Origin: Moraxellaceae bacterium
Lineage (GTDB): Bacteria > Pseudomonadota > Gammaproteobacteria > Pseudomonadales > UBA3067
NCBI GenBank assembly: GCA_002401525.1
Contig: NVTH01000169.1
Location: 985-7,410, forward strand
DNA length: 6,426 bases
Direction: 5' to 3'
Shown here: positions 1 to 6,426 of the stretch, piece by piece
Layout: each line of letters opens with the position of its first letter
Position numbering within the stretch: position 1 is the first letter of the stretch
Notes under the pieces: generated by a model
What the model saw: the letters and a program-made list of their open reading frames with translations, nothing else
Database searches by the model: none
What the model was told of the DNA's origin: nothing
Translations under genes and position numbers: made by a program

Positions 1-1556
1 GGGTGTTGATAATTTTTAGGCGGGCTCCAAATTAGGGTGGAGTCACCGAACCACGCTTCTTCGATTGCGGAAAAGTGAACGCGATAGCGTTGGTTGGCGA
101 TATCGATTTCTACGCTTTGTTGATCGGTTGCAATTAAAGTCCCGTAATACTCTTCACCATCGGAATGAACCAGTCGTAATACCGCAGGACGGCTTAATCG
201 TTTCAGCGACCCCAAATTACTTTTTATTGGCAGGCATTGTAATTGATGCTGTTGGGCCACTGCGCATTCGTTGCCTGGCGTGAGTTGGTTGAGCGGAAGG
301 CTCCAGAGATTGAAGAGCGTCTGGTAGGCAATAAGTCGAGTTTGTTGACTGGTATAGCCGGCAGGGAAGGGAAGGTGTTTGAGTGCGGGCTGGGGGTTTA
401 GCTTGTTGGCGGAGCGCGCTGTAATTGTATTTTCTGTGGACGAGCTAATAACGAATTGATCTGTTGGATTGTGGGATGATTTTATCCCGGTCAAGGTTTT
501 TGTTATATTTTTCGGTAACGATTCGCTAGCTTCCGATGGGTTCTGGGCCGTGCCTTCAACTTTGCTAATTTGATGGTCACTAGGTAAGAGATAGGGTTTG
601 GCTATAAAAAACCCCAGCGTTGAAATTGCAAGGCCCATTAACAGAACGCCGGTAATGGCAGGGGATAAAAAACGATTCGCTTGCAGTGTTTTGGAGGGTA
701 ATACTTCTCGGCTTGCTGAGTTGACCAATTTGGCGGTGATTTTCTTTTTGTTTTGTGTGTAGGCGGCCAGTAGAGAGCGGTCGCAAATCAGGTTGATGAC
801 TCGCGGAATGCCGCCGCTTAAGCGGTGAATTTTTTTCTCCGCTTGTGGTGAAAACAAATCCCCAAATAATGCCGTGGCTAAATTCCCGATTCCCGGGGTG
901 GTGCCTCTTGCCGAGCTGCCGGCAATCACAATGCGGTGGTTAATGTAGGCGCGCACTTCTTGTAGGGATAATTCATGAAGGTGAAAGCGCGCGGTAATAC
1001 GCTGTGCAAGTTGGCGTAATTCTGGCTGGGAAAACTTTTCCCTGAGTTCGGGTTGACCAATTAATATGATCTGCAGTAATTTTTTTTCGTAAGTTTCTAA
1101 ATTAGTTAATAATCGAATTTGCTCTAATACTTCGTGAGATAAATTCTGTGCTTCATCAATAATTAATACGGTCTGCCGACCTTGGGCGTGGGCAGTGAGT
1201 AAAAATTTATTAATGTGATCGATGAATATTTTATTGGATAGCGGGCCTGCAACCGGTGTTTGATAGGGGATTGAAAATTCATCGCACACGGTGGCGAGTA
1301 ATTCATTGACGGTGACCCGAGGATTGAGAATATAGGCGACGTCAGTGCGAGGCGGAAGTTGGGCCAATAAGCAGTTGCAGAGGGTGGTTTTGCCAGTGCC
1401 GACTTCGCCGGTCAATAAAACAAATCCGTTGCCTTCTTTGATGCCGTAAATAAGGTGGGCGAGAGCATCTTCATGGTGCCTGCTCATGTATAAATAGCGC
1501 GGGTTAGGGGCTATAGAGAATGGTTTTTCGATAAAACCGAAAAAGTCATTGTACAT
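1..1556 (-). CDS. gspA: General secretion pathway protein A (GspA/ExeA-like AAA ATPase), C-terminus cut by window edge
   Basis: Inner-membrane ATPase that, in the ExeA/GspA family, works with GspB to get the type II secretion secretin through and onto peptidoglycan. The frame is open from an ATG at 1554-1556 to base 1, giving 518 residues without a stop. The start MYNDFFGF, followed by KPFSIAPNPRY, is typical of the family. Walker A is GEVGTGKTT (residues 50-58), Walker B is VLIIDEAQ (130-137), and SGGIPRVINLICDR (247-260) is the usual AAA C-terminal motif. One membrane segment spans about 299-319. A low-complexity periplasmic linker follows, then a C39-peptidase-like region (about 405-510, ending near LIWSPP). 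The peptidoglycan-binding domain expected next would lie beyond the edge. The membrane segment and periplasmic part argue against MshM, a shorter relative from pilus clusters. The start is supported by AGGTGG at 1568-1573, 11 nt upstream. gspB, often adjacent, would lie outside the window if present. Confidence 0.87.
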   Translation of the reverse strand, partial: MYNDFFGFIEKPFSIAPNPRYLYMSRHHEDALAHLIYGIKEGNGFVLLTGEVGTGKTTLCNCLLAQLPPRTDVAYILNPRVTVNELLATVCDEFSIPYQTPVAGPLSNKIFIDHINKFLLTAHAQGRQTVLIIDEAQNLSHEVLEQIRLLTNLETYEKKLLQIILIGQPELREKFSQPELRQLAQRITARFHLHELSLQEVRAYINHRIVIAGSSARGTTPGIGNLATALFGDLFSPQAEKKIHRLSGGIPRVINLICDRSLLAAYTQNKKKITAKLVNSASREVLPSKTLQANRFLSPAITGVLLMGLAISTLGFFIAKPYLLPSDHQISKVEGTAQNPSEASESLPKNITKTLTGIKSSHNPTDQFVISSSTENTITARSANKLNPQPALKHLPFPAGYTSQQTRLIAYQTLFNLWSLPLNQLTPGNECAVAQQHQLQCLPIKSNLGSLKRLSRPAVLRLVHSDGEEYYGTLIATDQQSVEIDIANQRYRVHFSAIEEAWFGDSTLIWSPPKNYQH

Positions 1557-1691
1557 GTTTGAAAATTCCACCTAGTTGAGGTTGAGGGCTGTCGAAATGT
1601 TTGCAGCATACGGCAGCGGTGTTGATGCCGCCATTATTGGCCTTATTCGTGGCGCACGCGTTGACCCTGCGAGGGGGCTGTGATACTACAT

Positions 1692-1789
1692 AAACAGTGC
1701 ATAATATAAACAGTGCATGATAATTTGTAATAGCGCATGGATTGTAACAGTGCATGGGTTGTAACAGTGCATGAATTTTAATAGTACAG
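1692..1789. repeat. Degenerate 17-bp tandem repeat array, core TAACAGTGCAT
   Basis: Six copies of an 11-bp core occur at 1692-1702 (AAACAGTGCAT), 1708-1718 (same), 1728-1738 (TAATAGCGCAT), 1745-1755 (TAACAGTGCAT), 1762-1772 (TAACAGTGCAT) and 1779-1789 (TAATAGTACAG). Start-to-start spacing is 16, 20, 17, 17 and 17 bp. The two best units are almost identical over the whole 17 bp. The array lies only in the divergent intergenic region. It could be a row of binding sites for a regulator (17 bp would place neighbours on rotated faces of the helix) or a minisatellite with no function. The core is not a site I recognise. Confidence 0.85.
1701..1730 (-). promoter_or_regulatory. Possible sigma-70 promoter for the gspA-like gene
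   Basis: On the minus strand a weak -35 (TTACAA, 1725-1730) lies 16 bp from TATATT (1703-1708), a five-of-six match to the -10 consensus; TATTAT at 1701-1706 is an alternative at 18 bp. The -35 matches the consensus only weakly. The elements lie inside the repeat array, so a protein bound to the repeats would affect transcription from here. It would leave a leader of about 140 nt before the gspA start. Confidence 0.25.
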
Positions 1790-1906
1790 GATGTGTGTGA
1801 GAAACAAATAAATCCAGTCGGTTGTAAGCGTTCGCTGGCCAAACTATCGGTCAAGCCAGAAAGTGACTCTAAGGATAAGTTTATAGGGGTCGGATCTGGC
1901 GCCTGC

Positions 1907-1912
1907 AGGGGG
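1907..1912 (+). promoter_or_regulatory. Ribosome binding site fixing the thiolase-like start
   Basis: AGGGGG sits 6 nt before the ATG at 1919. It supports that ATG over the in-frame GTG at 1793, which would add 42 residues with no resemblance to the family. Confidence 0.65.
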
Positions 1913-1918
1913 CACAGG

Positions 1919-3412
1919 ATGATTGAATCCAATACGCCAATATTGGTGGGCTGTGGACAGGTCACTCTTCGCAATGAAGAGAAACGTTCTGTTTCATGTC
2001 TTTCTGAGTTGGTACAAGATGCAGTGCAAAAGGCCGCTGTTGATACAGGGTTAGGGGCAGGATTATTCGAGCACGTTGATGGTCTGGCGTGTGTTCATGG
2101 CATGCAGGTTGGGGCTCAGAGTTTAGCGTCGAATCTCGCCAATCATTTCAGATTAGAAAATTCAACGCGTCTTTTTCGAAGTACGGCTGGGGGCAATTCT
2201 CCGCAATGGCTGCTGAACCTATTTGCCCAAAAAATTTCTCAGGGGGTTCTTGATACGGTAATACTCGCCGGTGGTGAGATGCTCGGTGGTGAGGAGCATG
2301 GGGCTTTTTCAGCCCCGCTTTTCGGCGATCGTTCGGTGAAAGAAATCGGTGATATTCGGCAGGGGTCGAATCAATATGAGATTGCTCATGGCCTGATGCT
2401 GCCTTCTCAAATGTATCCCTTGTTCGAAAATGCGCTGTGTCATCATTACGGTCATTCGAAGCATTTGCACGCTCAAAAGTTAGGTGAGTTGTACGCGTAT
2501 TTTAGCCAAGTGGCGGCAGACAATCCTTATGCTTGGAGCCAATCACCTTTAAGCGTAGAAGACATCATTAATCCTAGCGCCAGCAATCATTACATTGCCT
2601 ATCCCTACACGCGACACATGAATGCGATGATTGCAGTGAGCCAGAGTGCGGCGTTGGTGCTGACCTCTGTTAAGACCGCGAGAAAACTGGGCATCGATGA
2701 AAGCCAGTGGGTGTTTATTCACGGCGTGTCCGATACACATGATCATTGGTTTCCCTCAGAACGGCGTAATTTTTACAGCTCTCCAGGCATGGGGCTGGCG
2801 GCCAAGAAAGCATTTTTGATGGCTGAGAAAAGCATTGATGAAATGGATTTTATTGATTTGTACAGCTGCTATCCCAGTGCCGTTGAAATCGCTAGAGACG
2901 AGCTCGGCATTGCTGATGATGATTTGCGTCATTTGACCGTGACCGGGGGGTTGCGATTTCACGGGGGGGCTGGAAATAACTACGCCATGCACTCGATAGC
3001 ACGGAGCATGGACTTGCTGCGTCGTACGCCTGGAACTTGGAGTTTGGTGACGGCGATGGGGTGGCATCTTACTAAACATTCTTTTGGAATCTATAGCACT
3101 GAGCCCTTTGAGGGTCGTTGGTCGAGGCAGGATCCTGCAGAGTATCAAAGTGACTTGAATGTATTGTCAGGCACTGAGCTGGTTTTATTCCCTCGTGGGG
3201 CAGCGACAATCGAAACTTACACGGTGACGTTTGATTTTAAGGGTCGACCTGAGAAAGGGATTATTGTTGGATTACTAGAGGACAAGCGGCGATTTTTAGC
3301 TCATACGCCTGAGGATCCAATGGTGTGTGAACAATTAATGACTGAAGATGTGATTGGCAATACAGGGTTTGTTTCTCCCCATGGGGACGTCAATCTGTTT
3401 CAGTTAGATTGA
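1919..3412 (+). CDS. Thiolase-like protein type 1 (SCP2-thiolase-related, annotated as acetyl-CoA acetyltransferase)
   Basis: A 497-residue soluble protein of the thiolase fold, probably cytosolic and probably handling an acyl-CoA; the true reaction is unknown. Family-typical stretches run through the whole protein: TPILVGCGQVTLR (6-18), AGGNSPQWLLN (90-100), NPYAW (202-206), YPYTRHMNA (228-236), HDHWFPSERR (274-283), DLYSCYPSAVEIA (313-325), HGGAGNNYAMHSIA (348-361) and HLTKHSFGIYST (383-394). The last about 80 residues (418-497, with GRPEKGIIVG and RRFLAHTPEDP) match the extra C-terminal domain of TLP1 proteins, which ordinary thiolases lack. Length is normal for TLP1. No cysteine lies near AGGNSPQ, where the thiolase nucleophile should be, nor near AMGWHLTKH, where a CxG motif would be. 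It stands alone on this strand, and its 3' end overlaps the kinase gene by 23 bp. A canonical acetyl-CoA acetyltransferase activity is therefore doubtful. Confidence 0.88.
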   Translation: MIESNTPILVGCGQVTLRNEEKRSVSCLSELVQDAVQKAAVDTGLGAGLFEHVDGLACVHGMQVGAQSLASNLANHFRLENSTRLFRSTAGGNSPQWLLNLFAQKISQGVLDTVILAGGEMLGGEEHGAFSAPLFGDRSVKEIGDIRQGSNQYEIAHGLMLPSQMYPLFENALCHHYGHSKHLHAQKLGELYAYFSQVAADNPYAWSQSPLSVEDIINPSASNHYIAYPYTRHMNAMIAVSQSAALVLTSVKTARKLGIDESQWVFIHGVSDTHDHWFPSERRNFYSSPGMGLAAKKAFLMAEKSIDEMDFIDLYSCYPSAVEIARDELGIADDDLRHLTVTGGLRFHGGAGNNYAMHSIARSMDLLRRTPGTWSLVTAMGWHLTKHSFGIYSTEPFEGRWSRQDPAEYQSDLNVLSGTELVLFPRGAATIETYTVTFDFKGRPEKGIIVGLLEDKRRFLAHTPEDPMVCEQLMTEDVIGNTGFVSPHGDVNLFQLD

Positions 3413-5927
3413 TCGCTTCGGCGGTCGTACTGGGTGAAGACTTCGTAGTGTGCGGCTGGTTTTTGATATTTAATTCCCTGCCAATGAAATCCAGGAGCCG
3501 CGGTAAATGAAATGGTTTTTGATAAAGGTCGGTGACTAAAGATTTTGATCGGTAAATTAAATTGGGATGCTGGCTTGCATAGCAAAGTAGAATGATTGGC
3601 ACCTTGCGGCACCCCGGCAGTTGGCGGATTTGGGCGCATAACTGAATCAGTGATAGATTTTTTAGGTCGATATCGATGCAAATTAGGCTTGGGGGGTGAG
3701 CGTTAAGGGAGGCGGTGGAGAGGGCGTCAATTAATTCTTGCTCTCCAAAGCTTACGTTCAAATGCATTTTGTTGTGAATGCCGTGAGTTTGAATTAATTC
3801 ACCTAAATGCGCATTTTCATAGGCCAAAAATATTTGTGCTGGACGTTGTTGCTGTGAAATGGACGGCATTGCTAGGGGCTGTTTTGATGTGGATGTTGAT
3901 TTTGGTGTTAGGGGCGCAGAGGGCTGATCGGTGGTTAAGCGTGCCGTAAACCAGAATCGAGATCCAAACCCTTTTTCGCTGCAAAAACCAATTTCTCCTG
4001 ACATTAGTTCTGCCAGCTGTTTTGATATCGCTAAGCCTAATCCTGTGCCGCCATTCTTGCGGGCTATATTTTCATCGGCTTGAGTGAATGGTTCAAATAA
4101 ATGTGGACGACTGGCTTGGTCGATGCCTGAGCCACTGTCTGTCACTGTGAAGCGGATTAAACTCTGGTCTTTATCAACGTATTCGACGTAGACGATGATC
4201 TGGCCTTGTTGTGTAAACTTGAATGCGTTGCTAATCAGATTGACTAAAATCTGCCTAATTCTTCCCGGATCTCCATTCATTTGTTGGCCTATGTCGGCAG
4301 CGGTATAACTCATGAGTTCTACAGATTTATTGTAAGCTTCGAGCGCAAAAATCCCCAGCGTGCTTTCAAGCAGCTGGTGAAGATTGAAGGGTTGGTGTTG
4401 GATTTCGAGTTGGCCTTGCTCAATACGTGAGTAATCTAATATATCGTTAATAATACTGAGAAGCGCGTGACCGGAAGAGAGAATAATATCATTGTAATGC
4501 GCTTGTTGCTGAGAGAGGCTGCTGTCATGAAGTAATTGTGACATGCCTAGAATGCCGTTCATGGGGGTGCGGATTTCATGGCTTATTTTAGCGAGAAATT
4601 CACTTTTCGCTTGGTTTTCTGCGTTGGCTTTAAGGGCAAGCTTTTCGGCTTCCATTTGTCTTGTTTTGTGTGCTAGCTCAGAGCGCTTCGAGTTGATTTG
4701 TTCTTCTTTTAACGTGGTGATGCGGGAGGCGAGGGCAATGGACAGTAACACCACTTCTATTGCCGAGCCGAGGGGAAGTGCATTGTCAGTGAAAAAGTTA
4801 ATGGGGATAATGCCCGCTTTATTGAGCGCGGCCAAACAAGTACCTACTAATAAAGGCAGCCACGAAACGGAGAAAAAACGAGCATTCCGGTAGCCTTGTT
4901 TCGCAAGAAGAATTCCGACTATAAAAGCGGTGGGAGAGATTAGTATTACCAACAGCACGCCGGTTCGAATCACAATCGAGTAATCTAAAAATAGTGAACA
5001 GCATATTTGTGCCAAACAGAGCGTGATTAAAACGTAAAAGATTCGCGAAAATACGGGGGCATTTTTTTTAAGGTTTAAAAATTCGTGGGTAAATAAACCA
5101 ATAGCGCCCATTGACGCGCCAATAAATAACGGCACAGACATATTGTTCCAGGCGGGAAAGTTAGGCCATAAAAACTGATAGTTGGTGCCGTGGAGAGACG
5201 CTTGGAAGCCTAAAATCGAAAATACATAAAGAATATAAAATAAATACACACGCTCCCGAATGGTGATGTAAATAAATAAATTATAAAAGATCATCACTAA
5301 CATCATGCCGTAGTACAGACCGTGCCCGAGTGAAAGGCTTGCATCGTGTTGGTGGAATGCCTCCGTTGACCAGAGGAACAGAGGGATCTGTTTGGGCCCT
5401 TTGCTGGTGACTTTAATGTAAACGTCAACGGAGTGTAGAGCGCCAAAATTAACTGGGAATAAGTAGCCTAGGTGTTCAGCGGGTCGAACTTGAAATGGGT
5501 AGCCGTCCCCAGTGTGGTGTTTGTCTGTAAGAATGCCTTTTTGGTAAAAGTAAACATCGATCCAATCTGTGTTAGGGTGGGCAAGCTCAATTAAAAGATT
5601 TTGGGGATTCAAAGGGTTTTGTTTAACGCGAAATCGCACCCACACTGACTGATCGATAAATCCGATATTTAGAATGTCTACGTTCGATTTAGTCCAACTT
5701 TGGTCTGAAAGAGACCTAATATCGTTCACGCTTAAATTGGAATTGGGCGTTAACAGGTATTCAAGGTGAGAGCCCAACGCTGAAGGCTGGTCGAATTTCT
5801 CCAATGAAACGTCCTGGATCGCGTAGCTTAAGCGACAGAATAATAAGCAGCACAAAAGCGCTATTTTTATTAACGAATTGACCTGAATATTGCACATCGG
5901 GATTTTATGGGGGGACCTCAGAGACAC
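3390..5927 (-). CDS. 7TM-DISM membrane hybrid histidine kinase with C-terminal receiver
   Basis: Inner-membrane sensor kinase of 845 residues. In order: a signal-peptide-like segment (hydrophobic about 19-35, cut likely after LSYA at 33-36); a periplasmic domain (about 40-190) resembling 7TMR-DISMED2, a predicted carbohydrate-binding-like fold; seven membrane segments (about 200-222, 227-246, 263-283, 293-314, 319-342, 350-367, 382-401) of 7TMR-DISM type; a charged helical linker likely to be coiled coil (402-442); a HisKA domain with the phosphorylated His450 in SHEIRTP; an ATPase domain with N box (Asn563, Asn567), DSGSGI (597-602), FEPF (611-614) and GGTGLGL (626-632); a Ser/Thr/Pro/Gln-rich linker (664-695); and a receiver (about 696-820). 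The kinase core looks intact. The receiver keeps a likely phosphoacceptor Asp752 and Lys804 but has lost other conserved residues. No HPt domain or separate response regulator is visible. The signal cannot be told from sequence. The GTG start is chosen for its ribosome site; ATG at 5895-5897 (residue 11) is an alternative. Confidence 0.92.
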   Translation of the reverse strand: MSLRSPHKIPMCNIQVNSLIKIALLCCLLFCRLSYAIQDVSLEKFDQPSALGSHLEYLLTPNSNLSVNDIRSLSDQSWTKSNVDILNIGFIDQSVWVRFRVKQNPLNPQNLLIELAHPNTDWIDVYFYQKGILTDKHHTGDGYPFQVRPAEHLGYLFPVNFGALHSVDVYIKVTSKGPKQIPLFLWSTEAFHQHDASLSLGHGLYYGMMLVMIFYNLFIYITIRERVYLFYILYVFSILGFQASLHGTNYQFLWPNFPAWNNMSVPLFIGASMGAIGLFTHEFLNLKKNAPVFSRIFYVLITLCLAQICCSLFLDYSIVIRTGVLLVILISPTAFIVGILLAKQGYRNARFFSVSWLPLLVGTCLAALNKAGIIPINFFTDNALPLGSAIEVVLLSIALASRITTLKEEQINSKRSELAHKTRQMEAEKLALKANAENQAKSEFLAKISHEIRTPMNGILGMSQLLHDSSLSQQQAHYNDIILSSGHALLSIINDILDYSRIEQGQLEIQHQPFNLHQLLESTLGIFALEAYNKSVELMSYTAADIGQQMNGDPGRIRQILVNLISNAFKFTQQGQIIVYVEYVDKDQSLIRFTVTDSGSGIDQASRPHLFEPFTQADENIARKNGGTGLGLAISKQLAELMSGEIGFCSEKGFGSRFWFTARLTTDQPSAPLTPKSTSTSKQPLAMPSISQQQRPAQIFLAYENAHLGELIQTHGIHNKMHLNVSFGEQELIDALSTASLNAHPPSLICIDIDLKNLSLIQLCAQIRQLPGCRKVPIILLCYASQHPNLIYRSKSLVTDLYQKPFHLPRLLDFIGRELNIKNQPHTTKSSPSTTAEAINLTETD
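3411..3426 (+). other. C(UUCG)G tetraloop hairpin at the thiolase-like stop codon
   Basis: GATCGC (3411-3416), loop TTCG, then GCGGTC (3421-3426) forms six pairs with one G-U and a C-G closed UUCG loop, a very stable tetraloop in RNA. It begins inside the stop codon of the thiolase-like gene. No run of T follows, so it is not a standard Rho-independent terminator, though it could protect or define the mRNA end. The same bases encode Ala-Glu-Ala-Ile of the kinase, so the hairpin could be chance. Confidence 0.35.
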
Positions 5928-5934
5928 TATCGAG

Positions 5935-5938
5935 CCCT
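5935..5938 (-). promoter_or_regulatory. Ribosome binding site supporting the GTG start of the kinase
   Basis: AGGG on the minus strand lies 7 nt before the GTG at 5925-5927. The competing ATG at 5895-5897 has its nearest AGG 18 nt away behind a C-rich run, which is too far. The ATG would give a more ordinary signal peptide, so the choice is not certain. Confidence 0.55.
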
Positions 5939-5979
5939 AGTTTGTTGTATGGAAGCCTTGATTCGGTAGTTATTTACCT

Positions 5980-6007
5980 ATTATTAAACATTTATTGCAA
6001 GTGGCAA
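5980..6007 (-). promoter_or_regulatory. Candidate sigma-70 promoter for the hybrid kinase
   Basis: On the minus strand TTGCCA (6002-6007) and AATAAT (5980-5985) are separated by 16 bp. Against TTGACA and TATAAT they match four and five of six. Transcription would start near 5973, leaving a leader of about 46 nt before the GTG. Confidence 0.45.
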
Positions 6008-6172
6008 GGCCTAAAAAGAATGTATTTTGCTTGGAAAAGATGAATCACAGGCGGATTTGTTTGACGATTGTTGAATCCTGCGATTGTCGGGGGAGGTTGA
6101 CTGTACAGGGTCAGGAATTGCCCTAAAAACACTATTAATGGGTTAATTAAGGGCGTTGTTGGTAGATATCCC

Positions 6173-6186
6173 TAGAGGGCCCTCTA
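6173..6186. promoter_or_regulatory. Perfect 14-bp palindrome, possible operator
   Basis: TAGAGGGCCCTCTA is identical to its reverse complement over 14 bp and lies 8 bp upstream of the candidate -35 of the right-edge gene. The position suits a dimeric regulator. As a hairpin it would have no loop, so a DNA site is more likely than an RNA structure. I do not recognise the site. Confidence 0.4.
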
Positions 6187-6194
6187 AAGCACTG

Positions 6195-6221
6195 TTTAAA
6201 CCGGGTAGCTTTTGGTAAAAT
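6195..6221 (+). promoter_or_regulatory. Weak candidate promoter for the right-edge gene
   Basis: TAAAAT (6216-6221) is a good -10. The -35 is poor: TTTAAA (6195-6200) gives a 15-bp spacer, and TGTTTA at 6193-6198 would give 17 bp. Transcription would start near 6228, with a leader of about 150 nt. Confidence 0.3.
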
Positions 6222-6313
6222 ACGCGCCAATTTATGCGCCGGGTAACTAGGCAATCCTTATAAAAAACAATTATTTAATTTTTTAATAGGCGAATCGGCT
6301 GGGTGCCCAGTGT

Positions 6314-6344
6314 GTATTCTGGTTTAGCGTTACATAAAGAATAC
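6314..6344 (+). other. Inverted repeat in the leader of the right-edge gene
   Basis: GTATTCT (6314-6320) and AGAATAC (6338-6344) are a perfect 7-bp inverted repeat with a 17-nt spacer, ending 34 nt before the start codon. A shorter inverted repeat, CTGGG-TG-CCCAG, precedes it at 6299-6310. They may fold in the mRNA, but I match them to no known riboswitch. Confidence 0.3.
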
Positions 6345-6378
6345 TGTTAAAGAGAAGAGCCTGGATTAGGATGACGCG

Positions 6379-6426
6379 ATGGTAAAAAGGTCAGTCAAAT
6401 TAAATCGTTATGGTCCGGTCTCGCTA
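6379..6426 (+). CDS. N-terminus of an unidentified protein, cut by window edge
   Basis: Sixteen codons from the ATG at 6379 stay open to the window end and read MVKRSVKLNRYGPVSL. A purine-rich ribosome site (AGGA at 6368-6371) lies 7 nt upstream. The basic start (Lys3, Arg4, Lys7, Arg10) could precede a membrane segment or be part of a basic soluble protein; 16 residues do not allow a family call. A second ATG at 6371 opens a four-residue frame (MTRW, then TAA at 6383-6385) that overlaps this start. The gene is divergent from the kinase, and the long upstream region fits a first gene of an operon. Confidence 0.5.
   Translation, partial: MVKRSVKLNRYGPVSL

Larger units (their letters stand above)
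1557..1918. other. Divergent intergenic region between gspA-like and thiolase-like genes
   Basis: This 362-bp stretch separates two divergent genes, so it should carry both promoters. The half nearest gspA holds a possible leader hairpin on the minus strand (arms 1627-1632 and 1612-1617, six pairs including one G-U, 9-nt loop). The middle holds the 17-bp repeat array at 1692-1789. The part nearest the thiolase gene (1793-1918) stays open in frame with it from a GTG at 1793, but the encoded residues look unlike any thiolase N-terminus, so I treat it as untranslated. I see no convincing plus-strand sigma-70 promoter for the thiolase-like gene. Confidence 0.7.
5928..6378. other. Divergent intergenic region between the kinase and the right-edge gene
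   Basis: This 451-bp stretch has no convincing gene. From left to right it holds a candidate kinase promoter (5980-6007, minus), an unstructured middle (about 6010-6170) where I find no clear site, a perfect palindrome (6173-6186), a weak plus-strand promoter (6195-6221), and a roughly 150-nt leader with an AT-rich tract (6258-6288) and two inverted repeats (CTGGG/CCCAG at 6299-6310 and GTATTCT/AGAATAC at 6314-6344). The length, palindrome and leader suggest that the right-hand gene is regulated. Confidence 0.6.

Noticed and set aside
65..283. Plus-strand open frame of 72 codons, and a minus-strand one at 580-786, within gspA
   Set aside because: Both are out of frame with a continuous GspA-like reading frame and match nothing recognisable.
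1692..1789. CRISPR array
   Set aside because: The units are about 17 bp with an 11-bp degenerate core and 5-9-bp gaps, too short for repeats and spacers, and there are no cas genes.
1793..1918. N-terminal extension of the thiolase-like protein from a GTG at 1793
   Set aside because: The 42 added residues do not look like a thiolase N-terminus, while the ATG at 1919 has a good ribosome site and starts directly at the family's first conserved strand.
1546..1974. Minus-strand open frame of 142 codons across the intergenic region
   Set aside because: It overlaps the gspA start and the first codons of the thiolase-like gene. Its middle is translated from the 17-bp repeats, giving His/Cys/Leu-rich residues, and it resembles no protein I know.
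2549..3148. Two minus-strand open frames (2549-2746 and 2756-3148) inside the thiolase-like gene
   Set aside because: They lie antisense to a well-matched gene, and their products show no domain or coherent composition.
4543..4893. Plus-strand open frame of 116 codons antisense to the kinase
   Set aside because: It is antisense to the histidine-kinase core and membrane segments; its hydrophobic look is inherited from the opposite strand.
6040..6126. Plus-strand small frame of 28 codons starting MNHRRICLTIV
   Set aside because: It has only a weak GGAAAAG in front, no clear promoter and no recognisable feature. Chance frames of this size are common in intergenic DNA.

Overview
The window looks like chromosomal DNA of a free-living, probably marine gammaproteobacterium. 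This rests on three protein families seen together: a GspA/ExeA type II secretion ATPase, a bacterial thiolase-like protein of the TLP1 type, and a 7TM-DISM hybrid histidine kinase. Moderate GC with many A/T-ending codons fits too. A Cellvibrionales- or Spongiibacteraceae-like host is a guess. I see no tRNA, rRNA, CRISPR array, insertion sequence or phage gene.

Layout. Bases 1-1556 (minus) hold most of a gspA/exeA-like gene whose 3' end runs off the left edge. Bases 1557-1918 are a divergent intergenic region with six degenerate copies of an 11-bp motif at about 17-bp spacing. Bases 1919-3412 (plus) encode a 497-residue TLP1-type thiolase-like protein. Bases 3390-5927 (minus) encode an 845-residue membrane hybrid histidine kinase that converges on the thiolase gene and overlaps its 3' end by 23 bp. 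Bases 5928-6378 are a second divergent intergenic region with candidate promoters on both strands, a perfect 14-bp palindrome and a possible structured leader. Bases 6379-6426 (plus) are the first 16 codons of an unidentified gene.

The three main genes do not form one operon. GspA would drive insertion or assembly of the secretin in the cell wall. The thiolase-like protein is probably involved in acyl-CoA or lipid metabolism, with no fixed substrate. The kinase senses an unknown periplasmic signal and has no dedicated response regulator gene in the window. No clearly new system is visible. The points most worth a second look are the 17-bp repeat array, the degenerate receiver of the kinase, the apparent lack of thiolase cysteines, the overlapping convergent 3' ends and the palindrome before the right-hand gene.
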